DNA of 64,000 bases from Phytomonospora sp040655735 (GTDB lineage: Bacteria > Actinomycetota > Actinomycetes > Mycobacteriales > Micromonosporaceae): assembly GCF_040655735.1 (NCBI RefSeq), contig NZ_JBFAKK010000008.1, forward strand, positions 62,001 to 126,000. Direction: 5' to 3'. Position numbers and translations under genes: made by a program. The notes beneath the pieces were generated by a model. It had not been told where the DNA came from. It ran no database searches and worked only from the letters and a program-made list of their open reading frames with translations. Shown here in pieces: positions 7,480-15,910 of the stretch; position 1 is the stretch's first letter; every line of letters begins with the position of its first letter.

Positions 7480-8208
7480 TTAGTTCTCTTCTTTTCGGGC
7501 GGCGTCCGGCTCTGCCGGGGACGCCTCCTCAACGGATGGAGCCTGCGGCTCCGGGTTATTGGACCCGCCGACGGTCGTGACCGACGGCGGTCTGCCGGAC
7601 TGCTCGGAGACGATGAGCTCGTTGAGCCACCGCACCTCCCGCTCGCAGGCGTCGAGTCCGTGACGTTGTAGTTCGAGGGTGTAGGCGTCGAGCCGCTCGA
7701 CCGACCTGGTCAGCGTCTCGCGCAGGCCTTCCCGGCGCTCCTCGATGCGCCGGCGGCGGCCTTCGAGGATCCGCAACCGCTGCGCCTGGTCGAGCCGGGA
7801 GAAGAACGCGAAGTGGACCCCGAACCCGGAGTCCTCGTAGGTCTCCGGACCCGCCTGGGCGAGAAGGTCGGCGAACCGCTCCTTGCCCTCGGCGGTGAGC
7901 TTGTACACGATCCGCCCGCGCTTACCGGTCAGCGGCGGCACCAGCTGGTCGGGGTCGCCCGCGTCCTCGGCGATGTAGCCGGCCTCTTTGAGGCGCTTGA
8001 GCGTGGGATACAGCGAGCCGTAGCTGAACGCGGCGCGAAACGCCCCCAGCAACGACGTGAGCCGCTTGCGCAACTCGTAGCCGTGCATGGGCGACTCGTG
8101 CAGCAGACCGAGTACGGCCAACTCCAGCACGCGCCTCGCCTCCCATCCCGCCTCGTCGCGCGCGGTGATCTCCGTCCCGGCCGGGGACACCGGAGGACCA
8201 CCGTTCAC
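7480..8208 (-). CDS. PadR-family transcriptional regulator
   Basis: Winged-helix repressor. The PadR domain begins at LELAVLGLLHESPMHGYELR and continues through SYGSLYPTLKRLKEAGYIAE and KLTAEGKERFADLL; a long helical C-terminal domain with RRRRIEERREGLRE follows, and the last 35 residues are disordered and acidic. Start is uncertain: a TTG at 8226 is in frame but forms part of a TTGACA -35-like box, so the GTG at 8208 is used; neither has a strong ribosome site. Immediately upstream of ino1 (13 nt). Homologue by synteny of Rv0047c. A perfect 8-bp inverted repeat at 8254-8274 is a likely autoregulatory operator. Confidence 0.9.
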   Translation of the reverse strand: MNGGPPVSPAGTEITARDEAGWEARRVLELAVLGLLHESPMHGYELRKRLTSLLGAFRAAFSYGSLYPTLKRLKEAGYIAEDAGDPDQLVPPLTGKRGRIVYKLTAEGKERFADLLAQAGPETYEDSGFGVHFAFFSRLDQAQRLRILEGRRRRIEERREGLRETLTRSVERLDAYTLELQRHGLDACEREVRWLNELIVSEQSGRPPSVTTVGGSNNPEPQAPSVEEASPAEPDAARKEEN

Positions 8209-8253
8209 GAACCTCGATAATGTCAACCGATACGTGCGTCGATGTAGCCCGCA

Positions 8254-8274
8254 GATGTATCGGTCTGATACATC
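8254..8274. promoter_or_regulatory. candidate PadR operator
   Basis: Perfect inverted repeat GATGTATC-GGTCT-GATACATC. PadR operators typically carry ATGT/ACAT half-sites, which are present here. It lies in the intergenic region between padR (minus strand) and the divergent DUF5318-ponA unit. Confidence 0.6.
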
Positions 8275-8391
8275 GAAACCCTAGCGCTCATCCTCCGAAC
8301 CGGCAAGAGCTTGAGTCATGTTCCACATGAATGCGGACAAGGCGGGCGGCCAGGCGTGTCCAGGTGGCCCAACCCGCGTACGCTCTTGCCC

Positions 8392-8808
8392 GTGCATGCT
8401 CAGCGTCAGGTGGTGGACTACTCGCTTCAACGGCGAGCGCTTCTGCGTGACGTCTACTCTGGACGAACCGGTACGGCCGAGGTGTGCGACGCCTCGCCGT
8501 ACCTGCTGAATGCGGCCAGGTTTCATGGTGAGGCGACGCAACGTCGCTGCCCCATCTGCCGGCGCGACAACGTCCGGAACGTGCACTACATATTTGGCGA
8601 CGAACTGAAGACGTCGGCCGGACAGGCGCGCAGCCTCCGCGAGCTGGCCCTCATTGCGAACGGCTTTCGTGAATTCGAGGTCTACGCAGTAGAGGTCTGC
8701 CGCGGTTGTGGGTGGAATCACCTGGTGTTCCGCTTCCTCCTGGGCAAGGCGCACGGCTCCGGCGAACCCCGGTCGTCTTCACGTCCGAACCAGCTTGAAG
8801 AGGTGTGA
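8392..8808 (+). CDS. DUF5318 family protein
   Basis: Conserved actinobacterial protein with two zinc knuckles, CPICRRDNV near residue 50 and CRGCGWNHL near residue 107. The segment VVDYSLQRRALLRDV opens the domain and VCDASPYLLNAARFHGE follows. It matches the gene next to ponA1 in mycobacteria (Rv0049) by position and sequence pattern. GTG at 8392 chosen because the conserved domain starts right after it and TACGCT (8379-8384) sits seven nt upstream, a leaderless configuration. The stop lies four nt before the next gene, so it is co-transcribed with the penicillin-binding protein. Function unknown; a role tied to cell-wall synthesis is suggested only by the conserved neighbourhood. Confidence 0.85.
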   Translation: MHAQRQVVDYSLQRRALLRDVYSGRTGTAEVCDASPYLLNAARFHGEATQRRCPICRRDNVRNVHYIFGDELKTSAGQARSLRELALIANGFREFEVYAVEVCRGCGWNHLVFRFLLGKAHGSGEPRSSSRPNQLEEV

Positions 8809-8812
8809 CCGA

Positions 8813-11626
8813 ATGGCCGACCACTCCAGTCGCGGCTCAGCCCGCGTGCCCGGTGGTTACGACAACTACGACAACGGAGACCGCCGCTACGGCGAGGTTC
8901 CCGTGAGTGGCGGACCCGCAGGCGGACAGCCGTACGGGGACCGCCGCTACGGCGACGGCCCGGTGAGTGGAGGACCCGCGGGTGGGCAGCCGCCCGCCTG
9001 GGGTGACGGATACGACTACTCCGACCCGGCGCGCAACCACGCCGAGCCGGCGAGCGGTCGCGCGTCGGTGCCCGGCATGGTCTCGGCTCCGCCCGCGCAC
9101 GACCCCTACGACTACGAGCCGCCCACCGTGGGACGCGCCTCGGTCGGCAAGGCCGAGGCGAAGGGCCGCGCGACCGTCACCGGTCCGCGCACGAAGCCCT
9201 CCGACGAGGAGCTCGCCGCCCGCAAGAAGCGGCTCAAGAAGAAGAAACGCATCCGCAGATGGGCCATCTTCGGCTGTGTCGTCGCGGTGCTGGGAGGCGT
9301 GAGCGTCTTCGGCGTCGCGACTTTCTGGGCCGGGGTCCCGCTGCCCGACGAGCTCGAACTGACCGCCTCCTCCTCGGTGACCTACGCCGGCGGGGAGTCG
9401 ATGGGCGGCATCGGCAAGGAGTTTCGGGTCAACGTCCCCTACGAGCAGATCCCCGAGCACGTGAAGTTCGCGGTGATCGCGGCCGAGGACGAGACCTTCT
9501 ACACCAACCCCGGTGTCGACTTCAAGGGCGTCATGCGCGCCTTCTGGAACAACATCACCGGCGGACAGAAGCAGGGTGCGTCGACGATCACCCAGCAGTA
9601 CGCGGGCATCGCGGCCAACATGCGCGACGAGGCGACCTACGGCCGCAAGGCGCGTGAGGCCGTCATCGCCATGAAGCTCGACGACGAGTACAGCAAGGAC
9701 GAGATCCTCGGCTTCTACCTCGACGTCGTCTACATCGGACGCTCCGCCTACGGCATCGGCGCCGCCTCGCTGGCCTTCTACGGCAAGCCGGTCACCGAGC
9801 TCAACCACGCCGAGGCCGCGTTGCTGGCCGCGCAGATCAAGTCGCCCGACGGCTTCTACGACCCCGAGCACCCCGAGGGCACCGGTACCGAGGCCGACGT
9901 GATCGGCCGGTACCACTACGTCCTCGACAGCATGCTCGCGATGGACAAGATCCCCGCCGACGAGCACACCAAGGTCTACAACGAGCTGCCGAAGGTCGAG
10001 AAGAAGACCAGCAACCCCGCCGACTTCGGCTACAACAAGTCGACCGGGTTCGTCTCCCACCGCTACGTCATCGACGAGCTGGAGAAGCGCTACGGCATCA
10101 CCTCGGACATGCTCTACGGCAACGGCAACACCGCCGAGGGCATCCCGAACACGATCGAGAACGCCGGTGGTTACACGATCACCACGACGATCGACAAGAA
10201 GATGCAGGACGCGGCCATCAAGGCGGCCTCTCGCGGCAAGAAGGGCGAGATCATGCCCGACCAGCCGAAGAACCTGCTCGCCGCGCTCGTCGCGGTCGAT
10301 CCCCGAACCGGTGCGGTGAAGGCCTACTACGGCGGCACCGAGAACGGCACCGGTATCGACAAGGCCGGCCGCCCGCCGAAGATCAAGGACAGCGACCCCG
10401 AGGGCGACGCGCACCCGATGGGTTCGTCGTTCAAGATCTTCACCCTCGCCTCGGCGCTGCAGAGCGGCGCGTCGGTCGACTCCAAGTGGGACGGCTCGAC
10501 CCCGCGCGAGTTCGAGGGCCGCATGAACACCGACCCGGCCGGCCCGGTGGTCAACTCCGGTGACAGCAGCGGCGCCTGCGCACGCTGCACCCTCGCCGAG
10601 GAGATCCGCCAGTCGTTGAACACGCCGATGTTCGCCATCGCCGACAAGTGGGGCGCCGAGAGGATCGTCGAGATGGCGGCCGCCATGGGCATCACCGGTC
10701 TTGAGGACAACCAGGGCAAGTGGCACGAGTTCGACAAGGACTTCGACTTCAGCAAGAGCCGTGAGTGGTTCGACCGCGAGGTGTCCTTCGGCCAGTACCC
10801 GGCCACCGTCTTCGACATGGCCGTCGGTGCGGGCACGATCGCCAACAACGGCACGCACATGGAGTCGCACTTCATCGCCGAGGTGACCAAGGACGGCGAG
10901 AAGGTCGAGCCGAAGTACGAGCCGGCGGCGACCCCCGCGATGGGCTCGGCCGAGTCGGCCGACATCTCCTGGGTGCTCTCCTCGGGGATCCAGCCCTCCG
11001 TCGGTCCGCTGGAGGGCGGCATGCGCCCGAACGGCAGCAAGACCGGCACCTGGGAGCGCGACTGCGTCAACGGTGAGGTCGAGAACTGCAACGACGGTGA
11101 GAACTCCAACACCTCGTATGTCGGATACACCCCGCAGCTGTCGACGGCGGTGTGGGTCGGCGACAAGAAGAACGACAACGGCAAGGTCACCGACGTCAAC
11201 GGCAACGAGCTCTACGGCTCGATGACGGCCGGCTCGGTGTGGAAGAACTTCATGGAGAAGGCGCTCGCGGGCGAAGAGGTCATCCCCTTCCCGGCGAAGG
11301 TCGGAACCGGTGACATCAACGCCGGCGACGCCAAGCCCGACAAGGAGAAGGACAAGGACAAGTGCACGCCGATCATCGACCCGAACTGTCCCATCATTCC
11401 CGGTGGGCCCGGCGGCCCCGGGACCGACGGTGAGGACGGCCAGGACGCCGATGGCAACAATGGCAATGGGAACAACGACAACTGGGGTATCGCGGGGGGC
11501 GCCGGATCGGCACCCTTCGCGAGCGACGGTGCCATCCACAGTGGCGAGTCGGCTCACTTCGGTGACTCCATGAGCGTGCTTCCCTACGCCACCTTCGAGC
11601 GCGGATATTCGCTCAGCAGCACCTGA
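8813..11626 (+). CDS. ponA: class A penicillin-binding protein (bifunctional transglycosylase/transpeptidase)
   Basis: Bifunctional peptidoglycan synthase. Order: disordered Tyr/Gly/Pro-rich cytoplasmic N-terminus with a 20-residue tandem repeat (nt 8879-8992), basic KKRLKKKKRIRR, one membrane span at about residues 148-170, GT51 glycosyltransferase domain with AAEDETFY (catalytic Glu about 224) and GASTITQQ (about 255-262), then transpeptidase domain with S-S-F-K (active Ser about 538), SLN motif near 602 and KTGTWE (about 743). The last 80 residues are Gly/Asn/Asp-rich and extracellular. 937 aa. Translationally close to DUF5318 (4 nt). Syntenic with ponA1 (Rv0050). A homologue follows in tandem. 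Confidence 0.95.
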   Translation: MADHSSRGSARVPGGYDNYDNGDRRYGEVPVSGGPAGGQPYGDRRYGDGPVSGGPAGGQPPAWGDGYDYSDPARNHAEPASGRASVPGMVSAPPAHDPYDYEPPTVGRASVGKAEAKGRATVTGPRTKPSDEELAARKKRLKKKKRIRRWAIFGCVVAVLGGVSVFGVATFWAGVPLPDELELTASSSVTYAGGESMGGIGKEFRVNVPYEQIPEHVKFAVIAAEDETFYTNPGVDFKGVMRAFWNNITGGQKQGASTITQQYAGIAANMRDEATYGRKAREAVIAMKLDDEYSKDEILGFYLDVVYIGRSAYGIGAASLAFYGKPVTELNHAEAALLAAQIKSPDGFYDPEHPEGTGTEADVIGRYHYVLDSMLAMDKIPADEHTKVYNELPKVEKKTSNPADFGYNKSTGFVSHRYVIDELEKRYGITSDMLYGNGNTAEGIPNTIENAGGYTITTTIDKKMQDAAIKAASRGKKGEIMPDQPKNLLAALVAVDPRTGAVKAYYGGTENGTGIDKAGRPPKIKDSDPEGDAHPMGSSFKIFTLASALQSGASVDSKWDGSTPREFEGRMNTDPAGPVVNSGDSSGACARCTLAEEIRQSLNTPMFAIADKWGAERIVEMAAAMGITGLEDNQGKWHEFDKDFDFSKSREWFDREVSFGQYPATVFDMAVGAGTIANNGTHMESHFIAEVTKDGEKVEPKYEPAATPAMGSAESADISWVLSSGIQPSVGPLEGGMRPNGSKTGTWERDCVNGEVENCNDGENSNTSYVGYTPQLSTAVWVGDKKNDNGKVTDVNGNELYGSMTAGSVWKNFMEKALAGEEVIPFPAKVGTGDINAGDAKPDKEKDKDKCTPIIDPNCPIIPGGPGGPGTDGEDGQDADGNNGNGNNDNWGIAGGAGSAPFASDGAIHSGESAHFGDSMSVLPYATFERGYSLSST
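8879..8992 (+). repeat. in-frame tandem repeat in ponA N-terminus
   Basis: Two adjacent 54-60-nt copies encode DRRYGEVPVSGGPAGGQP and DRRYGDGPVSGGPAGGQP, separated by a YG dipeptide. The repeat lies in the disordered cytoplasmic tail before the membrane span. Confidence 0.8.
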
Positions 11627-11631
11627 TCCAC

Positions 11632-11670
11632 ACGAACCCGCCGACGAGTAGTCTTCGTCGGCGGGTTCGT
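11632..11670 (+). terminator. strong terminator after first PBP
   Basis: Perfect 16-bp stem (11632-11647 with 11655-11670) around the loop GTAGTCT, starting six nt after the stop codon. It separates transcription of the two tandem penicillin-binding protein genes. Confidence 0.85.
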
Positions 11671-11757
11671 CGTATCCCGGGCCGAAGTACCACCGTTCAC
11701 GACGAATCCCCGAGGCACCACCAGACCTCCGTACCAGACCGAAAAAGGCGGGACCGG

Positions 11758-14487
11758 ATGGGCAGGCACACCGATCGCGAACCGGCGCGCGGCCAGTACG
11801 ACGACTCGCGGGCCGACTATCGCGACCACGGCGATTATCGAGACCACGGCGACCACGACGACTACCGTTCGTACGGTGATCGTGGCGGCCGGGCCGAATC
11901 GGCCGGACAACGCGACGGATACGCGACGGGCGGTGACCACCGCAACGACCGCCGCTATGACGACGAGGTCTGGGACGACTACGACTACCGGTCGCCGCGC
12001 GAGTCGCCGGCCCGGCGGAAGGCCGTCGCCGGAAGTGCCTCGGTCGAGGCGGTCGCCCAGGAACGCGAAGAGGCCCTGAAGGCCGCCTACGAACGGCGCG
12101 GAGGAACCCGCCGCGCCGGCGCGGGCAAGCGCCGGGTGGGAACCCCGAAGGACGACGATCCCGAGGGCAAGGCGAAGCTGCTCAAGAAGCGCAAACGCAA
12201 GCGGCGCCTCATCGCGATGGGATGCGTCGCCGTGATGCTCTCGGGCGTCGGGCTGCTCGGCGGGACGATGTTCTTCCAGAGCGTGGCGCTCCCCGAGGAC
12301 ATCCCCATGCCGCAGACGAACGTCGTCTTCTACGACGACGGTGAGTCGGAGATGGCGCGGCTGGGCAGCGCCTACCGCGAGAAGGTCGACGTCGCCACGC
12401 TTCCCGAGCACGTCAGGTACGCCGTGATCGCCGCCGAGGACCAGTCCTTCGAGACCAACCCCGGCGTGGACTTCAAGGGCGTCATGCGCGCCTTCTGGAA
12501 CAACATCACCGGCGGCGAGACGCAGGGCGCCTCCACGATCACCCAGCAGTACGCCGGTATCGCCGCGGAGTTCCGCGACGAGGCGTCCTACGGCCGCAAG
12601 GCCGAGGAGGCGGTGATCGCGATGAAGCTCGACGACAAGTACACCAAGGACCAGATCCTCGGCTTCTACCTCGACCTCGTCCCCTTCGGACGGACCGCCG
12701 AGGGCATCGGCGCCGCGGCCAAGGCCTTCTTCGGCAAGAGCGCCACCGAACTGACCGTCGCCGAGGCCGCGCTGCTGGCCGGGCAGATCAAGTCGCCCAG
12801 CGGCGCCTTCGACCCGATGGACCCGCTCGGGATCGACAACGAGCAGCAGGTCAAGGAGCGCTTCGACTACGTCCTCGACTCCATGGTGACCATCGGCCAC
12901 CTCGACGCCGCCACCCGCGCGTCGATCACCGAGGTCCCCGAGACCCTGGAGAAGACGAGCAACCCGGCCAGCGTCGGCGGCGACAAGCACACCGGTTTCG
13001 TGTCCCACAAACTGCTCCACGGCGAGCTGGAGGAGCGATACGGGATCTCCAAGGAGGCACTGGAGAAGACCGGCGGCTACACGATCGTCACGACGATCGA
13101 CGAGAAGATGCAGAAGGCCGCCAAGGACGCCGCCTCGGACAAGGGCAAGGTCTTGAAGTCCCAGCCCGACAACCTGCGCGCCGCCCTGGTCGCCGTCGAT
13201 CCCAGCAATGGTGAGGTCAAGGCCTACTACGGCGGCAGCGACAACGGCTCGGACGTGGACAAGGCCGGCCTGCTCAGCCCGCACCAGCCGGGCTCGTCGT
13301 TCAAGGTCTTCACGATGCTGACGGCGTTGCGCGGCACCGAGACCGTCGGCGGCGCCTCGATCGACTCGCTGTGGGACTCGACCTCGCCGAAGAAGTTCGA
13401 CGACCGCGAGGTAGAGGTCACCAACTCCGAGAACGACAACAGCTGCGGCAAAGACTGCAAGATGATCGACGCCATCCGAAAGTCGCTGAACGTGCCGACC
13501 TACTCGATGACGACGACCTATGGTGCGGAGAACGTCGTGGCGACCGCGCGGGACATGGGCATCACGCACATGACCGGCGGCGGCGAGAACCACTGCAAAT
13601 TCAAGCAGGTGGACCTCGACAACACACCGATCGAGGAATACCACAACTGCTTCGACAACGAGGTCGGCTTCGGCCAGTACCAGGTCAGCGTGCACGACAT
13701 GGCCGCCGCTTTCGCCACCCTCGCCAACAAGGGCGAGCGCCACGAGGCGCACTTCATCAAGAAGGTGCTCAAGAACGGCGAGGAGATCGAGCCGACCAAG
13801 AAGATCGAGGGTGTCCAGGTGATCCCGCAGGAGGTGGCGATCGACGCCAGCCACGTCCTCAAGACGATTCACCCGAGCGTCGGCGGGACCACGCTGGACA
13901 ACGGCAGCGAGTACGCCGGCAAGACCGGCACGTGGGAGCGGTACTGCAAGGACACCTGCGACGAGAACTCGCAGAACTGGTACGCCGCCTACATTCCGCA
14001 GTTGGCCGCGGCGAGTTGGCTGGGTGACAAGTCCGAGGAGAACGGCTCCCTCAAGGACGCCGACGGCAACCCCACCTACGGTTCCGGCCTGTCCGGGCAG
14101 GTCTGGTGGGAGTTCATGAACAAGGCCGTGAAGTACGTCAAGGACAAGGATCCCAAGGTCTTCGACCCGCCGACGAAGACGGGCAGCCCGACCAACGGCG
14201 ACCACTCGGCGCCGATCGAGCCGGAGCCGACCAAGGAGCCGGATCCGACCGATGAGCCGGATCCGACGGGAACGCCCGATCCGACCGGTACTCCGGATCC
14301 GACCGGTGGCCCCTCGCCGACGCCGACCTGCGACTTCTGGGAGCCCAACTGCGAGGACAACGGCAACGGCAACAACCGGGTCGGTGAAGCCGACCCGGCG
14401 CCGGAACCCTTGGCGGGCGCGGGATCGGTGCTCGTGCTGGGGTTGGCCCTCGCGGGCCGTAGACGACGGCGGGCATTCGGCGATTGA
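11758..14487 (+). CDS. second class A penicillin-binding protein
   Basis: Tandem paralogue of the preceding gene with the same architecture (909 aa): Asp/Tyr/His-rich cytoplasmic N-terminus, basic KKRKRKRR stretch, membrane span at about residues 147-172, GT51 domain with AAEDQSFE (Glu about 227) and GASTITQQ (about 257-264), transpeptidase domain with S-S-F-K (Ser about 513) and KTGTWE (about 722). After the catalytic domains comes a Pro/Asp/Thr repeat region (DPTGTPDPTGTPDPTGG) and, unlike the first copy, a hydrophobic C-terminal segment plus RRRRR tail, suggesting a second membrane anchor. Own Shine-Dalgarno region and preceding terminator imply separate expression. Confidence 0.94.
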   Translation: MGRHTDREPARGQYDDSRADYRDHGDYRDHGDHDDYRSYGDRGGRAESAGQRDGYATGGDHRNDRRYDDEVWDDYDYRSPRESPARRKAVAGSASVEAVAQEREEALKAAYERRGGTRRAGAGKRRVGTPKDDDPEGKAKLLKKRKRKRRLIAMGCVAVMLSGVGLLGGTMFFQSVALPEDIPMPQTNVVFYDDGESEMARLGSAYREKVDVATLPEHVRYAVIAAEDQSFETNPGVDFKGVMRAFWNNITGGETQGASTITQQYAGIAAEFRDEASYGRKAEEAVIAMKLDDKYTKDQILGFYLDLVPFGRTAEGIGAAAKAFFGKSATELTVAEAALLAGQIKSPSGAFDPMDPLGIDNEQQVKERFDYVLDSMVTIGHLDAATRASITEVPETLEKTSNPASVGGDKHTGFVSHKLLHGELEERYGISKEALEKTGGYTIVTTIDEKMQKAAKDAASDKGKVLKSQPDNLRAALVAVDPSNGEVKAYYGGSDNGSDVDKAGLLSPHQPGSSFKVFTMLTALRGTETVGGASIDSLWDSTSPKKFDDREVEVTNSENDNSCGKDCKMIDAIRKSLNVPTYSMTTTYGAENVVATARDMGITHMTGGGENHCKFKQVDLDNTPIEEYHNCFDNEVGFGQYQVSVHDMAAAFATLANKGERHEAHFIKKVLKNGEEIEPTKKIEGVQVIPQEVAIDASHVLKTIHPSVGGTTLDNGSEYAGKTGTWERYCKDTCDENSQNWYAAYIPQLAAASWLGDKSEENGSLKDADGNPTYGSGLSGQVWWEFMNKAVKYVKDKDPKVFDPPTKTGSPTNGDHSAPIEPEPTKEPDPTDEPDPTGTPDPTGTPDPTGGPSPTPTCDFWEPNCEDNGNGNNRVGEADPAPEPLAGAGSVLVLGLALAGRRRRRAFGD

Positions 14488-14512
14488 CGGCGCGCGTCGC
14501 CGCGTGATGTGA

Positions 14513-14544
14513 ACGGCCCCGGGGCTTTCGAGTCCCGGGGCCGT
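14513..14544. terminator. bidirectional terminator
   Basis: ACGGCCCCGGG (14513-14523) pairs with CCCGGGGCCGT (14534-14544) around GCTTTCGAGT, between the convergent second PBP gene and the SGNH hydrolase gene. Confidence 0.8.
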
Positions 14545-14558
14545 CGTCGTATCCGGGG

Positions 14559-15431
14559 TCAGGTCGCGCGCAGCCAGTTCTCGGCGAGGTCGGCGGCGAC
14601 GGCGGCGCCGCGGTCGTTGAGGTGCACGCCGTCGACCAGGACCCGGTACCCGTTGGAGCGCCCGATCTCGTCCCAGTTCTGCCCGAGGTAGTAGTGCCGC
14701 AGTCCCGCCAGGGCCGCCGAGCCCAGCGAGAAGTCGCTGGGCTGGGAGCCGCCTTCGGCTCGGACGGTCTCGGCCAGGGTCTCGTTGAGCGGGAGGTAGG
14801 CGGCGCCGTGGGCGAGGGCGACCTCGGCGACGACCTGGTTGAAGCGGCCGAGGCGGCGGTTGCCGTCGTCGTCGAGGTCCTCGCCGAGGGGCTGGAGGGA
14901 GTAGAGGGCGATCTCGGCGCGGGTCTCGGTGTCCAGGCGCGCGATGAGGGCTTCGAGGTCGCGGCGGTAGTCGGCGAGGGCGGTCTCCTCGTCACCGTCG
15001 GCGGCGGCGAGGACGTTGTTGGTGCCGACGAGAACGGCGGCGCGGTCGGGGTTGACGGCGACGATGTCGTCGGCGCGGGCGAGGAGGTCGGCGGCGGTGT
15101 CGCCGTTGGATCCGGCGTTGACGAAGGTGTGCCCGTCGGCGGCGAAGCGGTCGCGGAGGAGGCCGACGAAGTCGGCCGATCCGATGCCGTGCACGGAACT
15201 GGCTCCGGCGATGACGACGACGGGGCCGTCGCCGGAGCGGTCGCCGTCGAGGAAGTCCTGGGGGTCGAGCGCGGGCGGGCGCAGGAAGGTCAGGTAGGCG
15301 AGGGGTGCCATGGCGGCGACGAGTACGAGGAGCGTCGCGGCGGTCCAGACGAGGGCGCGGCGGCCGCGCCCTCGTGGGCGGATGGGCTCGGCGTCTTCTC
15401 CGGTGGGGGCGAGCTCTTCTTCGGTGCGCAT
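14559..15431 (-). CDS. membrane-anchored SGNH/GDSL hydrolase
   Basis: Probable esterase or lipase of the SGNH fold, tethered to the membrane with its catalytic domain outside. Basic N-terminal stretch RPRGRGRRAL is followed by one membrane span at about residues 28-50. Catalytic blocks: block I VVVIAGASSVHGIG (nucleophile Ser), block II NAGSNGDTAADLL, block III VLVGTNN, and block V DGVHLNDRG with the Asp/His pair. 290 aa. ATG at 15431 is preceded by TAACCT with a six-nt gap, a leaderless-type start, and the -10 box lies inside a perfect palindrome. Next to cell-wall genes, so an acyl-group hydrolase of envelope glycans is conceivable but unproven. Confidence 0.85.
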   Translation of the reverse strand: MRTEEELAPTGEDAEPIRPRGRGRRALVWTAATLLVLVAAMAPLAYLTFLRPPALDPQDFLDGDRSGDGPVVVIAGASSVHGIGSADFVGLLRDRFAADGHTFVNAGSNGDTAADLLARADDIVAVNPDRAAVLVGTNNVLAAADGDEETALADYRRDLEALIARLDTETRAEIALYSLQPLGEDLDDDGNRRLGRFNQVVAEVALAHGAAYLPLNETLAETVRAEGGSQPSDFSLGSAALAGLRHYYLGQNWDEIGRSNGYRVLVDGVHLNDRGAAVAADLAENWLRAT

Positions 15432-15438
15432 GAGATTA

Positions 15439-15460
15439 GGTTAGTGAGTATTCACTAACC
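15439..15460. promoter_or_regulatory. orphan TetR-type operator over the SGNH hydrolase promoter
   Basis: Perfect inverted repeat GGTTAGTGA-GTAT-TCACTAACC. The TTAGTGA/TCACTAA half-sites are typical for TetR-family repressors. It overlaps the TAACCT -10 box of the SGNH hydrolase. No TetR gene is adjacent. Confidence 0.6.
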
Positions 15461-15595
15461 ATGCCACGTGGGGCCCGTCACTCCTGCACGCGACGGTCGT
15501 TCACGCCGATCGGGCCGCGCGGAACGCCCGCCGGAGCGACAATGGGCGTGGGAGACCGCGCCACGTCGCGGCCACGTCGAGCGGACGGGGGAGCC

Positions 15596-15826
15596 ATGAC
15601 CTCGACGACACCGGACACGCCCAAACGCGGCATCTCGATCACCCGCATCGTCGTCGGGCTGATCATCGTCGGCCTGGCGCTGTGGTTCGTCTTCGCCAAC
15701 ACCGGCACCGTGACCGTCCAGCTGTGGGTGGCGAGCATGTCGATGCCCATGTGGATCACGCTGCTGGTCACCTTCGCGGCCGGCTGGCTGACCGGCCTGC
15801 TGCTGCGCGGCCTCAGGAAGAAGTAA
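15596..15826 (+). CDS. LapA/DUF1049 family membrane protein
   Basis: Small two-span membrane protein of 76 aa. Two hydrophobic helices (about residues 16-36 and 44-66) flank the conserved motif FVFANTGTVTVQLW, typical of the DUF1049/lipopolysaccharide-assembly protein A domain family; the C-terminus LRGLRKK is basic. In Gram-positive bacteria the role is unknown. ATG at 15596 follows GGGGGAG; the frame is open further upstream but without similarity. It stands 84 nt before the GT87 gene on the same strand. Confidence 0.82.
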   Translation: MTSTTPDTPKRGISITRIVVGLIIVGLALWFVFANTGTVTVQLWVASMSMPMWITLLVTFAAGWLTGLLLRGLRKK

Positions 15827-15910
15827 CCCGCGCGACGGGCTCGCCGCGACGCTCCGGCGGGTCGCGCACGGTCGCGGCCGGACGTCCGCCCACCGCTACC
15901 ATTAGCCACC

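Noticed and set aside
8708..8812. Upstream extension of ponA into the DUF5318 gene
   Set aside because: The ATG at 8813 has GAAGAGGTG upstream and starts the conserved N-terminal pattern.
11584..14205. Long minus-strand open frames opposite both PBP genes
   Set aside because: Antisense frames caused by high third-position GC; no family similarity, while the plus strand has complete catalytic motifs.
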